A DNA stretch of 64,000 bases from Salicibibacter cibi (GTDB lineage Bacteria; Bacillota; Bacilli; Bacillales; Marinococcaceae): NCBI RefSeq assembly GCF_016495865.1, contig NZ_CP054706.1, forward strand, positions 2,852,001 through 2,916,000, written 5' to 3'. The notes under the pieces are model-generated. The model was not told where the DNA came from. It worked only from the letters and a program-made list of their open reading frames with translations, and did no database searches. Positions 8,347-17,615 of this stretch are shown piece after piece. The position numbers and the translations under genes are program-made. Position 1 is the first letter of the stretch. Each line of letters opens with the position of its first letter.

Positions 8347-9432
8347 CTAGAGACTTCTCACCCAATTTTCGTAGGCCAAAGTTGCTTCCATCCAGGCTTC
8401 GTGTTCCTCAACGTTCGCTTCTTCATGCAAGGCTTGTATCGTTTCTGAAAAACGCTCGTCTCCTTGTCCATCTCCCTCTAGTGAATCCATATCGATGGCC
8501 GCGAGCGCATGTTCCGCTTCTTCCCGATCCCCACTCGGGCTAGTCGCACCCAGCCCGGCTAATAAAGCTTCTCCTACACCACTTGCCAATTGCTCTGTCT
8601 CTTCGTCCATTTCCTCAGTCGGGATTGGAATCGACAATGCCTTCACATAGCCTTCCAATCCCTCATCGTTTATTTCCGGAATCATTTCGTCTTCTGCTTC
8701 ACCCTCGGCAGTCATTCCAACATACAAATAAATCATCTCTTCATCTTCATCTTCATGCAAGATCGCCGGAAAACCTGCTTCAGAAAACACTTCTTGCATC
8801 TCATGCCCGGCCTCATTCGTTGAAAACGCTCCTGCCTGTACAATATCCACATGCATTTCTTCCGTCTCTTCTTCTTCGTCAACAGCAATAGAGCCAGGTT
8901 GATCGCCGGAAGTACTGCCAGTTGTGCCGGCATCGGAGGTCAGTGAAAAATTTGTGGCCAGTTGGAGCAAAGGGAGACCAAACATTAACCCAACCATTAA
9001 TGCCCCAGCAATCGTTATAGGCATCTTAAGATGCTTAAAAGAGCCTCCTTTTTTTGACCGGGCAACTTCCGACTTCTTCTTTTTCCGATGAAGGGGCAAC
9101 CCGGGGCTTTCCGTTAACGGTTGACGATCCCGCTCTGCCCACTCTCTCCGCTTTTCGCTAAGATCGACAACTTCGCTTTGCTCCCTTCCTATAGTATAAT
9201 TTCCCTTGATTCCACCCCCGGAGTCCCCGCCGGAAGGTTTGGCCCCTGTATCTTTTTGCTTTGTCTCTTTTTGCTCACTCATTTTTTGTTCTGGTTTTTT
9301 TTCTTCCCTAGGAGCCTGTGCATTCTCGGTGCCGTTTTTATTCTTGTCTTCCCGATCTTCACGATTTCCTTCGTTACTCATGACTTCCTGTCCGTTTATC
9401 TTAAAGGTTATTTTGCGGTGGCCTTGTCCCAT
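8347..9432 (-). CDS. spoIIB: Stage II sporulation protein SpoIIB-like, SPOR-domain membrane protein
   Basis: A 361-residue protein. The N-terminus has KITFKINGQEV, recalling the SpoIIB N-terminus, followed by a long charged linker, one membrane helix at about residues 133-158 and a SPOR-like domain (VDIVQAGAFSTNEAGHEMQEVFSEAGF, residues about 198-250). SpoIIB localises to the engulfing septum and helps septal peptidoglycan thinning. The external part is extremely rich in Glu and Asp. GAGGAGG precedes the ATG. The assignment rests on domain layout and position between comC and radC; overall sequence similarity is low, as is usual for this family. Confidence 0.8.
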   Translation of the reverse strand: MGQGHRKITFKINGQEVMSNEGNREDREDKNKNGTENAQAPREEKKPEQKMSEQKETKQKDTGAKPSGGDSGGGIKGNYTIGREQSEVVDLSEKRREWAERDRQPLTESPGLPLHRKKKKSEVARSKKGGSFKHLKMPITIAGALMVGLMFGLPLLQLATNFSLTSDAGTTGSTSGDQPGSIAVDEEEETEEMHVDIVQAGAFSTNEAGHEMQEVFSEAGFPAILHEDEDEEMIYLYVGMTAEGEAEDEMIPEINDEGLEGYVKALSIPIPTEEMDEETEQLASGVGEALLAGLGATSPSGDREEAEHALAAIDMDSLEGDGQGDERFSETIQALHEEANVEEHEAWMEATLAYENWVRSL

Positions 9433-9543
9433 TTCAGCCTCCTCATGCCTCCGTCTTCTGATGCCTCACCTTATCACAGATCCAATCAGAAGTATGATGA
9501 GTTTTGTCAATGGGCATTTGCGACCGTCCGACAAAATGACGAT

Positions 9544-10296
9544 TTAAACCATTGGATACAGACTCCAAATCGAGTCTCCGAACAATAGAACCGTCACCAC
9601 CGCTGACGCAATGCTCGGTGCGAATGGGAAGGGTTGGCCTGTTTTTAATCGACCGATGGCGAACGCCGCCAAACCGATCAACGTGCCGAAAAGCGTCGAA
9701 AGAAAAAATACGAGCAACAAATCCCAAAAACCGAACGCGAGGCCGAGTACAGCAAAAAATTTAACGTCTCCGCCACCAATCCCTCCCCCGCTTAAGCGTG
9801 AAATGAAAGACAGGGTGACAAAGATGGTTGCTGCAGCAAAAAACGGATTCCACCAAGGTTCATGGGCATCGATGAAAAGACGGATCAAAACGAACAACGA
9901 GGCAAAAAAGAGAAGAATAACATTTGGAATTCGCATATAACGCAGATCGGTGATGGTAACGATGATAACGAGGGACAGGACGAGGAGCGCAACGAGCATT
10001 TCAATCGAAAGGGGATGATAGCGAACATAGACAAGAACGAAGAAAAAAGCAGTGGAAATCTCCGCGATGAAATATTGCGAAGAGATACGTGTAGAGCAAT
10101 AACGGCAGCGACCCAAAGTAGACAGGAAGGAAAAAACGGGGAAAAGATCACGTGCCTGCAATATCGAGTTACAATTGGGACATTCGGATCGACTCCAAGC
10201 GATCGGCTTTCCCGCTGGCACGCGTACACCGACTACTTGGAAAAATGATCCGAACACGAGCCCCAACATCAGAATAACGATTACTTCAGTAAGCAA
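9544..10296 (-). CDS. comC: Type IV prepilin peptidase / leader methylase ComC
   Basis: A 250-residue polytopic aspartyl protease. The N-terminal cytosolic loop has the paired CPNC and CRYC zinc-binding cysteines (residues about 40-67), and the catalytic region shows TDLRYMRIPN and GGGIGGGDVKFF, carrying the two membrane-embedded aspartates. It cleaves and N-methylates ComG pseudopilins for DNA uptake. The position between folC and spoIIB matches B. subtilis comC. Confidence 0.93.
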   Translation of the reverse strand: MLTEVIVILMLGLVFGSFFQVVGVRVPAGKPIAWSRSECPNCNSILQARDLFPVFSFLSTLGRCRYCSTRISSQYFIAEISTAFFFVLVYVRYHPLSIEMLVALLVLSLVIIVTITDLRYMRIPNVILLFFASLFVLIRLFIDAHEPWWNPFFAAATIFVTLSFISRLSGGGIGGGDVKFFAVLGLAFGFWDLLLVFFLSTLFGTLIGLAAFAIGRLKTGQPFPFAPSIASAVVTVLLFGDSIWSLYPMV

Positions 10297-10363
10297 ACGG
10301 GACCTCTTTTCTTAAACCCCGATATAACTAACCACTCTCCTAAACATTATTCGCCGTTCCCTT

Positions 10364-11659
10364 TCATTTTCCTGCTTTTTTCCCAAAAAAATTTTGTCGA
10401 ACTTCCGAGATAAAGTATAAAGAGCCGGCAAACACAATGATATCATTTGCACTTGCACGTTTGATCAGTTCATGGTGTCCTTTTTTCCAATCGCTGAAGA
10501 CTTCTGCATCCAGCGAAACTTGCGTAGGATCTGCTGCTCTTGGGTGGGAAAACGACGTCATGATAAAGTTGGCAGGATCCAAAGAGAGCAAAGGGGCAAA
10601 CAGCGTTGACGGATCTTTTTCCTGCGTAAAAGCGGTTAAAATATGAAGCGTCCGGTCCGGATACATTTTTATAAGAAAACGCGCCAAATGTTCGATCCCT
10701 TCCGGATTATGTGCGCCATCCATAAGCACGGACGGAGACGCTTGCACTTTTTCAAGCCGGCCCGGCCAAAAGGCTTTTGCCAAACCTTCTGCAAGTGATT
10801 GTTCATCAATAGGTAAGGACAGGTAGACCCGCAGATAATCAGCAATCATGACTGCAAGGGCGCCATTCTTCAGTTGATGCTCCCCGCGCAGGAACACATG
10901 CAAGTTCTTGTAGCAATGAAACGGGGTGCGTACGGAAAACGTTCCTCCATCCTCATCCATGGAACTACCAAGCATTTCATACTGCTCTTGAAATGCGTAA
11001 TACGGCGCGCGCATCTCCTTGGCTCGAGCACGGATGATCGTTGATGCTTCCGGATCCTTACTAGCAGTGATTATTGGGACGGCAGATTTGATAATTCCTG
11101 CTTTTTCTTTGGCGATATCGGCAATTTCCGAACCGAGAATGTGCATGTGATCTTTCCCGACGTTCGTGATTGCACTTAGAATTGGTTGAATGACATTCGT
11201 CGAATCCAAACGTCCGCCAAGCCCCACTTCCCATAAGACGATATCGGGAACGGAAATTTTGGCAAAATACCAGTTCGCGATCACTGTTAAAATTTCGAAT
11301 TCCGTCGGAGGGCCCCACTCCGTCTTTTCAAGGGCAAGCGCGTGGGGCGCAACGGCACGTGCCGCTGAAATGAAGTCTTCTTGCGGGATGGGGGTGCCGT
11401 TTACACTGATGCGCTCTTCAAACTGAATGATGTAGGGGGAAGTAAACGTTCCTACCTTCAACCCCGATGTTTGTAAAATCGATTGTACATACGTGAGCGT
11501 TGACCCTTTTCCATTCGTTCCGCCAATATGGACCGACAGGAGACGGCGTTCGGGATGGTCGAGTGCCGCCAATAAGTGTTCGACACGCTCAAGTCCCGGC
11601 TTTATTCCGAATGGACGATGGCTTTTTAACCACGTCAGCACTTCATCAAATGTATCCAT
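10364..11659 (-). CDS. folC: Folylpolyglutamate synthase / dihydrofolate synthase
   Basis: A 431-residue Mur-ligase-family enzyme with the P-loop HIGGTNGKGST near residue 46, the central ligase motif GLGGRLDSTN and the C-terminal domain beginning near VLMDGAHNPEG. It adds glutamates to folates and can also join dihydropteroate to glutamate. It follows valS by 13 nt and is probably co-transcribed with it, as in B. subtilis. Confidence 0.95.
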   Translation of the reverse strand: MDTFDEVLTWLKSHRPFGIKPGLERVEHLLAALDHPERRLLSVHIGGTNGKGSTLTYVQSILQTSGLKVGTFTSPYIIQFEERISVNGTPIPQEDFISAARAVAPHALALEKTEWGPPTEFEILTVIANWYFAKISVPDIVLWEVGLGGRLDSTNVIQPILSAITNVGKDHMHILGSEIADIAKEKAGIIKSAVPIITASKDPEASTIIRARAKEMRAPYYAFQEQYEMLGSSMDEDGGTFSVRTPFHCYKNLHVFLRGEHQLKNGALAVMIADYLRVYLSLPIDEQSLAEGLAKAFWPGRLEKVQASPSVLMDGAHNPEGIEHLARFLIKMYPDRTLHILTAFTQEKDPSTLFAPLLSLDPANFIMTSFSHPRAADPTQVSLDAEVFSDWKKGHHELIKRASANDIIVFAGSLYFISEVRQNFFGKKAGK

Positions 11660-11672
11660 CCATACTTGCTCC

Positions 11673-14317
11673 TTATTTGTTTTTCGTCAACTCGTTTATT
11701 TGTTCCATAATCGTTTTGCGTTTCTCAACATAATCCGCATGCTTTGCCCGTTCCTTTTCAACAACGTCGGGAGGGGCATTCGTTACAAAACCTTCGTTAG
11801 CAAGTTTTTGATTCAGACGCTCGACTTCTTTATCCATTTTTTCTTTTTCTGTTTGCAGCCGTTCCAGTTCCGCGTTGATATCGATGAGCCCTGCTTGCGG
11901 GATATAGAGCTCCACGCCGCTTAACACATGGGAAATCGCCTGATCCGGCACTTCGAGGTCCATGCTGATCTTCAGCGTTTCCGGGTTACAAAAATTTTCT
12001 AGATACGGTTGCCCGCGCAACAATCGTTCTTTTGCATCCTCGGAGGTCGGTTTTAAATGGAGCGGGATTTCTTTCCTCGGCGGAACGTCCATTTCCGCCT
12101 TGGTATTGCGAACCGTACGAATGACCGTTTGATACAATTCCATATCCATCAGCGCTTCTTCATCGATCCATTGTTCATTTGCTTTCGGCCACGCTGCGCG
12201 TGTAATCGTTTCTCCGTCGTGCGGGAGATGCTGCCAGATTTCTTCGGTTAAAAAGGGCATGAATGGGTGCAAGAGGCGTAATGTTTCATCCAGCACATGG
12301 GCGAGCACCGAGCGTGCCGCTTGTTTTTCTTTTTCATTTTCTCCGTAAAGGGGGAGTTTTGCCATTTCAATGTACCAATCGCAAACATCATCCCAGATAA
12401 AGTTGTAGAGCGCCCTTCCGGCCTCTCCGAATTCGTAGCGATCCATCATTTGGGTCACGTGGGAGATGGTCTGTTGCAATTTCGTGAGAATCCAACGGTC
12501 GGCCGTTGCCGTCACTTCACTCAAATCGATATCCTTATGCGTCATTCCTTCCATATTCATGAGCGCAAATCGGGAGGCGTTCCAAATTTTATTGCCGAAA
12601 TTCCAGTTTGCCGTCACCTTTTCCCATTGAAACGTTAAATCATTCCCCGGTGAAGTACCTGTTGCCAATGTGAAGCGCAGCGCGTCTGCCCCATATTGTT
12701 CCACTACATCCATCGGGTCTACCCCATTTCCGAGGGATTTGCTCATTTTTCGCCCCTCTGCGTCACGGACAAGCCCATGGATCAACACATCTTGAAACGG
12801 ACGCTCGCCCGTAAATTCCAAGCCTTGAAAAATCATGCGGGAAACCCAGAAAAAGATAATGTCATAGCCGGTCACAAGCACATTGGTCGGATAAAAGTAG
12901 GTCAAATCTTCCGCTTCTTCATCCGGCCAGCCCATCGTTGAAAACGGCCAAAGCGCCGAGCTGAACCACGTGTCGAGCACATCGTTATCTTGCTCCCAGT
13001 TTTCGCTGTCAGCGGGCGCTTCTTTTCCGACATGCATCTCTCCAGTTTCCTTATGGTACCAAACAGGAATCCGGTGACCCCACCATAGTTGTCTGGAAAT
13101 GCACCAATCGCGAATGTTTTCAAGCCATTGCAAATACGTATGCTCAAAGCGGGGCGGGACAAAATCGACTTTTTCACTTTCTTCACTTTGCAAGTCAATA
13201 GCCGCTTGTGCCAAAGGTTTCATATCCACGAACCATTGGGTGGAGAGATACGGTTCGACGACTGCTCCCGAACGTTCGGAATGGCCGACGGCATGCATGT
13301 GCGTCTCAATTTGAAAAAGTGTGCCCACCTCTTGCAAATCCCGGACGATCGTTTTACGGCACTCAAATCGATCAAGACCCTGGTAATCCCTAGCGTTTTC
13401 GTTCATGATGCCCGCTTCATCCATCACTAACACTTGGGGCAGATCATGACGCTCCCCCATCTCAAAGTCGTTCGGGTCATGCGCCGGGGTGATTTTCACC
13501 GCACCCGAACCAAATTCACGTTCCACGTATTCATCAGCAACAATCGGGATCTCCCTTTCAACAATCGGCAAAATCACCGTTTCCCCGATCAATGCCTGAT
13601 AGCGTTCATCATCCGGATGCACCGCAACTGCCGTATCTCCGAGCATCGTCTCCGGGCGGGTTGTTGCCACTTCTATATGGCCTTCGCCATTTTTTAATGG
13701 GTATTTCATATGGTACAGTGCGCCTTCGACCTCTTTATATTCCACTTCGATATCGGAAAGTGCCGTTTGGGCAGCCGGGTCCCAATTGATAATATACTTC
13801 CCCGATAAATGACGCCTTTTTCATAAAGCCGGACGAATACTTCCCGAACGGCATTGGAAAGGCCATCATCAAGCGTGAATCGCTCTCGCGTGTAATCGAG
13901 GGACAAACCGAGCGTCGCCCATTGTTCACGAATAAAATTCGCATATTCTTCTTTCCAATCCCAACTGACGTCAAGAAATTTTTCACGTCCAAGATCATGG
14001 CGGTTTTGCCCCTTTTCTTTCAGGTGGGCCTCCACTTTTGCTTGGGTGGCAATCCCAGCATGATCCATCCCCGGCAGCCAAAGCATATCACGGCCTTCCA
14101 TTCGCTTTTGGCGTGCAATAATGTCCTGGAGCGTCACATCCCATGCGTGTCCGAGATGAAGACGACCGGTCACATTCGGAGGGGGAATCACAATCGAAAA
14201 AGGTTCTCCTTGGCGTTCTCCCTGTGTCGTCGCTTCAAAATAACCATTATTTACCCAAAACGGATACCATTTCGCTTCCGTCCGTCTTGGATCATATTTC
14301 TTTTCCATATCTGCCAT
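11673..14317 (-). pseudogene. valS: Valyl-tRNA synthetase, interrupted by a -1 base frameshift
   Basis: Two overlapping frames together cover a full-length ValRS of about 881 residues. The first (13706-14317) contains the class I signature region [13 protein letters not shown] and stops after EKGVIYRGS. The second (11673-13745) resumes within the same domain and contains editing-domain motifs ([13 protein letters not shown]), the KMSKS loop ([11 protein letters not shown]) and the C-terminal coiled-coil tRNA-binding arm. One base inserted at CGGGGAAG (13798-13803) gives [29 protein letters not shown], which is the normal family sequence. ValRS is essential, so the break is more likely a sequence error or a recoded site than a true null. 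A valine T-box precedes the gene. Confidence 0.9.
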
Positions 14318-14341
14318 TTTTTAAAGCCTCCTTAAAATGTT

Positions 14342-14432
14342 AGAAAACTAAGGTTTTCGCCAAGCTTTATGGCGAACAGCCTTAGTTGCACTTATGTAGG
14401 TAAGAAAGTTGATTTATACTTTCTTACCTACC
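14342..14432. repeat. Leader repeat D, copy 1 (two hairpins)
   Basis: Located between the T-box terminator and the valS start codon. It contains a hairpin CTAAGG..TTCGCCA/TGGCGAA..CCTTAG (about 14348-14386) and a second perfect 10-bp stem GGTAAGAAAG/CTTTCTTACC (14399-14428 region). The 14380-14432 part is about 85% identical to 62024-62077, upstream of sdhC, in the same orientation relative to the gene. Confidence 0.7.
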
Positions 14433-14680
14433 AAAAAAGCGCTTCCTCCCTCAAAGGACGAAAGCGCTCGCGGTACCACCTTTGTTTATGAACGTTGATT
14501 CATACACTTGGATAGCTGTAACGTAGCCAACGGCCGTTCTTACTTTTATTCGGAACAGCAGCTACACAGACGACTTCAGCATGAGAGCTCCCGGAACCTT
14601 CCAGCCGTGGATTCCTTCTCTGAAGAGAGATCAGCGCCTACTCCTTCCGTTTCATTGCTTTTGGTTTACCTCATTATTTT
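14433..14680 (-). promoter_or_regulatory. Valine T-box riboswitch of valS
   Basis: The minus strand shows the conserved T-box sequence AGGTGGTACCGCG (about 14469-14481). Downstream is a terminator stem (AGCGCTTTCGTCC paired with GGAGGAAGCGCT, 14438-14468) followed by TTTTTT. The stem I region (about 14560-14660) has GAA-GUC in the specifier-loop position (CTGAAGTCG), and GUC is a valine codon. Uncharged tRNA-Val would stabilise the antiterminator and allow valS-folC transcription. Confidence 0.93.
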
Positions 14681-14685
14681 CCTTT

Positions 14686-14714
14686 ATTCTACGCAACCGA
14701 AACAATTTCGTCAA
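14686..14714 (-). promoter_or_regulatory. SigA promoter of valS
   Basis: TTGACG (14709-14714) and TAGAAT (14686-14691) on the minus strand are separated by exactly 17 nt, directly before the T-box leader. Confidence 0.8.
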
Positions 14715-14841
14715 CGAAGGAAATAAAAGGTATCAGCCCCTATTCCCCACACATAGGATGTATTAATGATGATAAACGTTTGGCTTTTCCCCCGACATGT
14801 TATGTTTTTTGATTGCACAAGGAAAGGGGAAGGAATCTGTC

Positions 14842-15051
14842 ATGACACGCCATTATTATAAACCGCCACCCGGATATGGAAAAAAACGCCCACCCTCGTT
14901 TTTTAAGTGGCGGTATGCCGCTGCACAAATCTTATTGATCATTATTTGCTTTCAAACGATACGAACGATTTTTTTGCCTACGACGTTTGATGTGCTTCTA
15001 TTAGTCATTCTTGTTTCTTCTTATTGGTATTTCCGAAAAAAACCATATTGA
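14842..15051 (+). CDS. Small membrane protein of unknown function
   Basis: A 69-residue product starting MTRHYYKPPPGYGKKRPPS, with a basic Pro/Tyr-rich cytosolic head, a hydrophobic stretch of about 30 residues that could form one or two membrane helices, and a basic tail. GGAAGGAA lies 7 nt before the ATG. The frame remains open upstream but no better start is visible. It is divergent from valS. I do not recognise a family. Confidence 0.55.
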   Translation: MTRHYYKPPPGYGKKRPPSFFKWRYAAAQILLIIICFQTIRTIFLPTTFDVLLLVILVSSYWYFRKKPY

Positions 15052-15354
15052 TACGTTTCTCGTACAAGCCGGTGAAATGTCTTCGGCCCGTTGCCACGCT
15101 ACTGTCCGTTACACAGGTGTCGTTCTGGACACTTCGAGTATTTCCATCACCCTCATGAAAACCAATTGCGCAACATCCTTTTGCTTTCGGGCTCCGTAAC
15201 CCTTTCCTGAGAACCGGAAGCTTGGCTTCCATTCGGTTTCGGGCACTATAAGCCGTTCATGGCAACCGTACGCCCAGCTTTTTTCATATTTAGGCATCAT
15301 AGTTCGATTATTTGCAAAGGGCTTGGCGCCTACATAAAAAACGACCATGCCGGA
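15052..15354. other. Intergenic region before the ysxE 3' end
   Basis: About 300 bases between the small plus-strand gene and the end of ysxE. The open frames in it are short, lack ribosome binding sites and resemble no family I know. No clear terminator was found. Confidence 0.5.
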
Positions 15355-16368
15355 CTAGGAACTTTGCATGGCCGCTTCCTGTTTTTCCTTCCATTGCATC
15401 ATTTGTAGCAAATAACGCAAACTGCTTAATTTGGATTCCAACATCGCCGTCCATTGATGTTCCGCATAGCGCAGAGGTTCTGTCGCATACGCTTGCGCAA
15501 ACGCCAATATCGGTGCAGGGGTAAGCATGAGCGCTTTTAAAAGGCCGGTGTCTGCTTCCCCCCAGCTAGGCCCGTGGGCTTCATATGTGCCAAAAAGCTG
15601 TTTGCTCTCCAACGGATCGAAAGGATAGTGACAGGCCAAATCTTGATAAAAATAGGCAAGGTCATATGCAGGATGCCCGGGACCGCTCGTTTCCCAATTC
15701 GTAAACCACGCATTTCCATCCGCAGCAATAAGCCCATGTTCCAACGAAGGCCGGCCATGACAAAAAGCAAAGCGATATCCCTCTTTTTCCTTGACTTGCC
15801 GCGCCCATTTCTGAAACCCTTTTTTCATCTCCCCAAACATCATTTCATAAAATGGATACCCGTTTAAAAAGGTAAGCTCAAATGGGGAAAGAAACCTGGA
15901 TTGTTCAAACTGGTCAGCCAACCGGTTCATTAGCAATTGATCTTGTTGCCAACCCTGCTGCACTTCGTTTTTGTACGTGGACAGTTCGTCTTCGGTCATA
16001 TCCTCTTCGTCTTCGGAAATTTTATGATTAAGGGCAAGAATCGTTAATAGTCTAAGTTCTTTTGGGGGCGGAGACATTAGCGGTTGTTCCTCAACCCAAG
16101 GTTCCAGATAAAAATAATGACGATTCGTTTCAAACATAGACATATCACCCCTCCTATTCGTAAGAGGGATGATACCTTTCATGCCTGCACGCTCCGCATA
16201 TCGTAAGTGATGAAGAAAATGTTCACGTTCCTGCGGCGTCTGTTCCCACCGTTTCAGCGCAAATAGGCCATCTTGCGTTTCGATTTTAACAACGCGTTCA
16301 CTCTGCCAATCCCAGTGTGCATTTTGAAGACCGACTTGAATTAAAAGTTCTTCAATCCCGTCATTCAT
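15355..16368 (-). CDS. ysxE: YsxE, CotS-family kinase-like spore coat protein
   Basis: A 337-residue protein of the aminoglycoside-phosphotransferase-like fold found in CotS/YsxE coat proteins. The equivalent of the catalytic loop reads FCHGRPSLEHGLIAADGNAWFTNWE, where the usual HGDLxxxN catalytic residues are poorly conserved, suggesting a pseudokinase role. In B. subtilis YsxE is a SafA/SpoVID-associated coat protein. The frame is open 59 codons upstream, but ATG 16366-16368 overlaps the spoVID stop by 8 bp and gives the expected N-terminus, so it is preferred. Confidence 0.85.
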   Translation of the reverse strand: MNDGIEELLIQVGLQNAHWDWQSERVVKIETQDGLFALKRWEQTPQEREHFLHHLRYAERAGMKGIIPLTNRRGDMSMFETNRHYFYLEPWVEEQPLMSPPPKELRLLTILALNHKISEDEEDMTEDELSTYKNEVQQGWQQDQLLMNRLADQFEQSRFLSPFELTFLNGYPFYEMMFGEMKKGFQKWARQVKEKEGYRFAFCHGRPSLEHGLIAADGNAWFTNWETSGPGHPAYDLAYFYQDLACHYPFDPLESKQLFGTYEAHGPSWGEADTGLLKALMLTPAPILAFAQAYATEPLRYAEHQWTAMLESKLSSLRYLLQMMQWKEKQEAAMQSS

Positions 16369-17452
16369 TCGCGGATTGCACCGGGATATAAATAATTTCC
16401 CCTTGATCAACGTGATTGATGTCCATTCTGTTCCATCTGAGCAACTGTTGGACTGTACATTCATAGCGATCGGCAATGGTATCCAAGGACTCGTTCTCTT
16501 GAATGATACACATCCGCATTTTCGTAAAAGATTCCCGATCGTCACTTCCCAACATTTCCGTCAGGTAAAGGGCATTATCCCGCTTGTTTGTTTTTGGTGT
16601 CTCCTCGTCATCGGCCGGTGACGCATCTTTTCCCTCGTCGTTAGCCTGTACGACCTCATATTCCGATACTTCTTCTTTTTCCGGCTCGGCATTGGAATGA
16701 TCGGCATCACCCCTTGACAGTATGGTTTCTTCCATTTTCTGTAATTTTTCCGGCACCGATTCTTTTTGCGTATCAACGTCGGTTTGCTCTTCTTCCGCGG
16801 GAGCCTCGTCTTCGATTTCCGGTTCCAGTTGTTCAAAATTCAGGGCCGGTCCTGATTCCTGTTCTTGTTCTTCTTCCTCTGTATCCTCACGTAACGCCTC
16901 GGTATCATCAGAGGGCGGATGTACATCCTCATCCTTGGGTAGCGGTGCTTTCACTTCGTGTGTGAGCGTTGGGAACCCTTCCGGTGTTGGGCTGGATTCT
17001 CTATTTGTATCCTCGCCCTCCTTCATACCCGTAATGGTTACGTCAGCTGTTAACTGGATGCAACTTGGTTCCGGCAAATCATAATCAAAACTGTCGATTT
17101 GAACATATAAATCATCCAAACTTTGAATACGATGGAGCGGGATGGTTACATCGACGGGAAAAAAATGCTTGATCTCCCGTTCTCCAGCATCTGTCGTGCT
17201 CAAACGATCCGCCGTTTGCGGTACTTCCCCTTGCCTTTGGTTATCATATGTGTCATCTTCGTTGTTTTCATAAGGTTGATACTTGCCGACGAGATGTAAT
17301 CCTCCTTTAATGAGCACTTCATGATTATCCTCTTGCATCGTAATTTCCGGCTCTAATTCCAATCCGAGAATGGATTGAATACGCTCGCCTTGATCAAGCC
17401 ATATCGCTTCTTCAAGGTTGAAAGATAAAGCTGATGGTTGTTCTTGGGTCAC
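16361..17452 (-). CDS. spoVID: Spore coat morphogenetic protein SpoVID
   Basis: A 363-residue protein with the SpoVID N-terminal domain (LSFNLEEAIWLDQGERIQSILGLELEPEI), a long acidic low-complexity middle (residues about 170-290) and a C-terminal LysM domain (ENESLDTIADRYECTVQQLLRWN). It drives spore encasement by binding SpoIVA and SafA. The GTG start has GAGGGGG about 8 nt upstream. A SigE-type promoter lies before it and it is coupled to ysxE. Confidence 0.92.
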   Translation of the reverse strand: MTQEQPSALSFNLEEAIWLDQGERIQSILGLELEPEITMQEDNHEVLIKGGLHLVGKYQPYENNEDDTYDNQRQGEVPQTADRLSTTDAGEREIKHFFPVDVTIPLHRIQSLDDLYVQIDSFDYDLPEPSCIQLTADVTITGMKEGEDTNRESSPTPEGFPTLTHEVKAPLPKDEDVHPPSDDTEALREDTEEEEQEQESGPALNFEQLEPEIEDEAPAEEEQTDVDTQKESVPEKLQKMEETILSRGDADHSNAEPEKEEVSEYEVVQANDEGKDASPADDEETPKTNKRDNALYLTEMLGSDDRESFTKMRMCIIQENESLDTIADRYECTVQQLLRWNRMDINHVDQGEIIYIPVQSANE

Positions 17453-17511
17453 GGTTTGTTCCCCCTCTTCGTTAAAAATACGTCCGTCCCACCGTTTTCT
17501 CGTACGCTACC

Positions 17512-17538
17512 AACGTATGTGTCCGAATGGGCGGTTAT
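17512..17538 (-). promoter_or_regulatory. Candidate SigE promoter of spoVID-ysxE
   Basis: Minus strand ATA (17536-17538) and CATACGTT (17512-17519) are spaced by 16 nt, the same layout as before spoIVFA. spoVID is SigE-dependent in B. subtilis. Confidence 0.55.
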
Positions 17539-17615
17539 GACTGGTTTCTTCAGTGATGGTGGGGAGGGGGACAATTATTTGTTTATCATAAGAGCGTATC
17601 GGGTAGATATAAATA

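Noticed and set aside
13706..14317. Stand-alone 203-residue aminoacyl-tRNA synthetase fragment gene
   Set aside because: It is the N-terminus of ValRS; its last 25 residues are frameshifted nonsense over the start of the other half.
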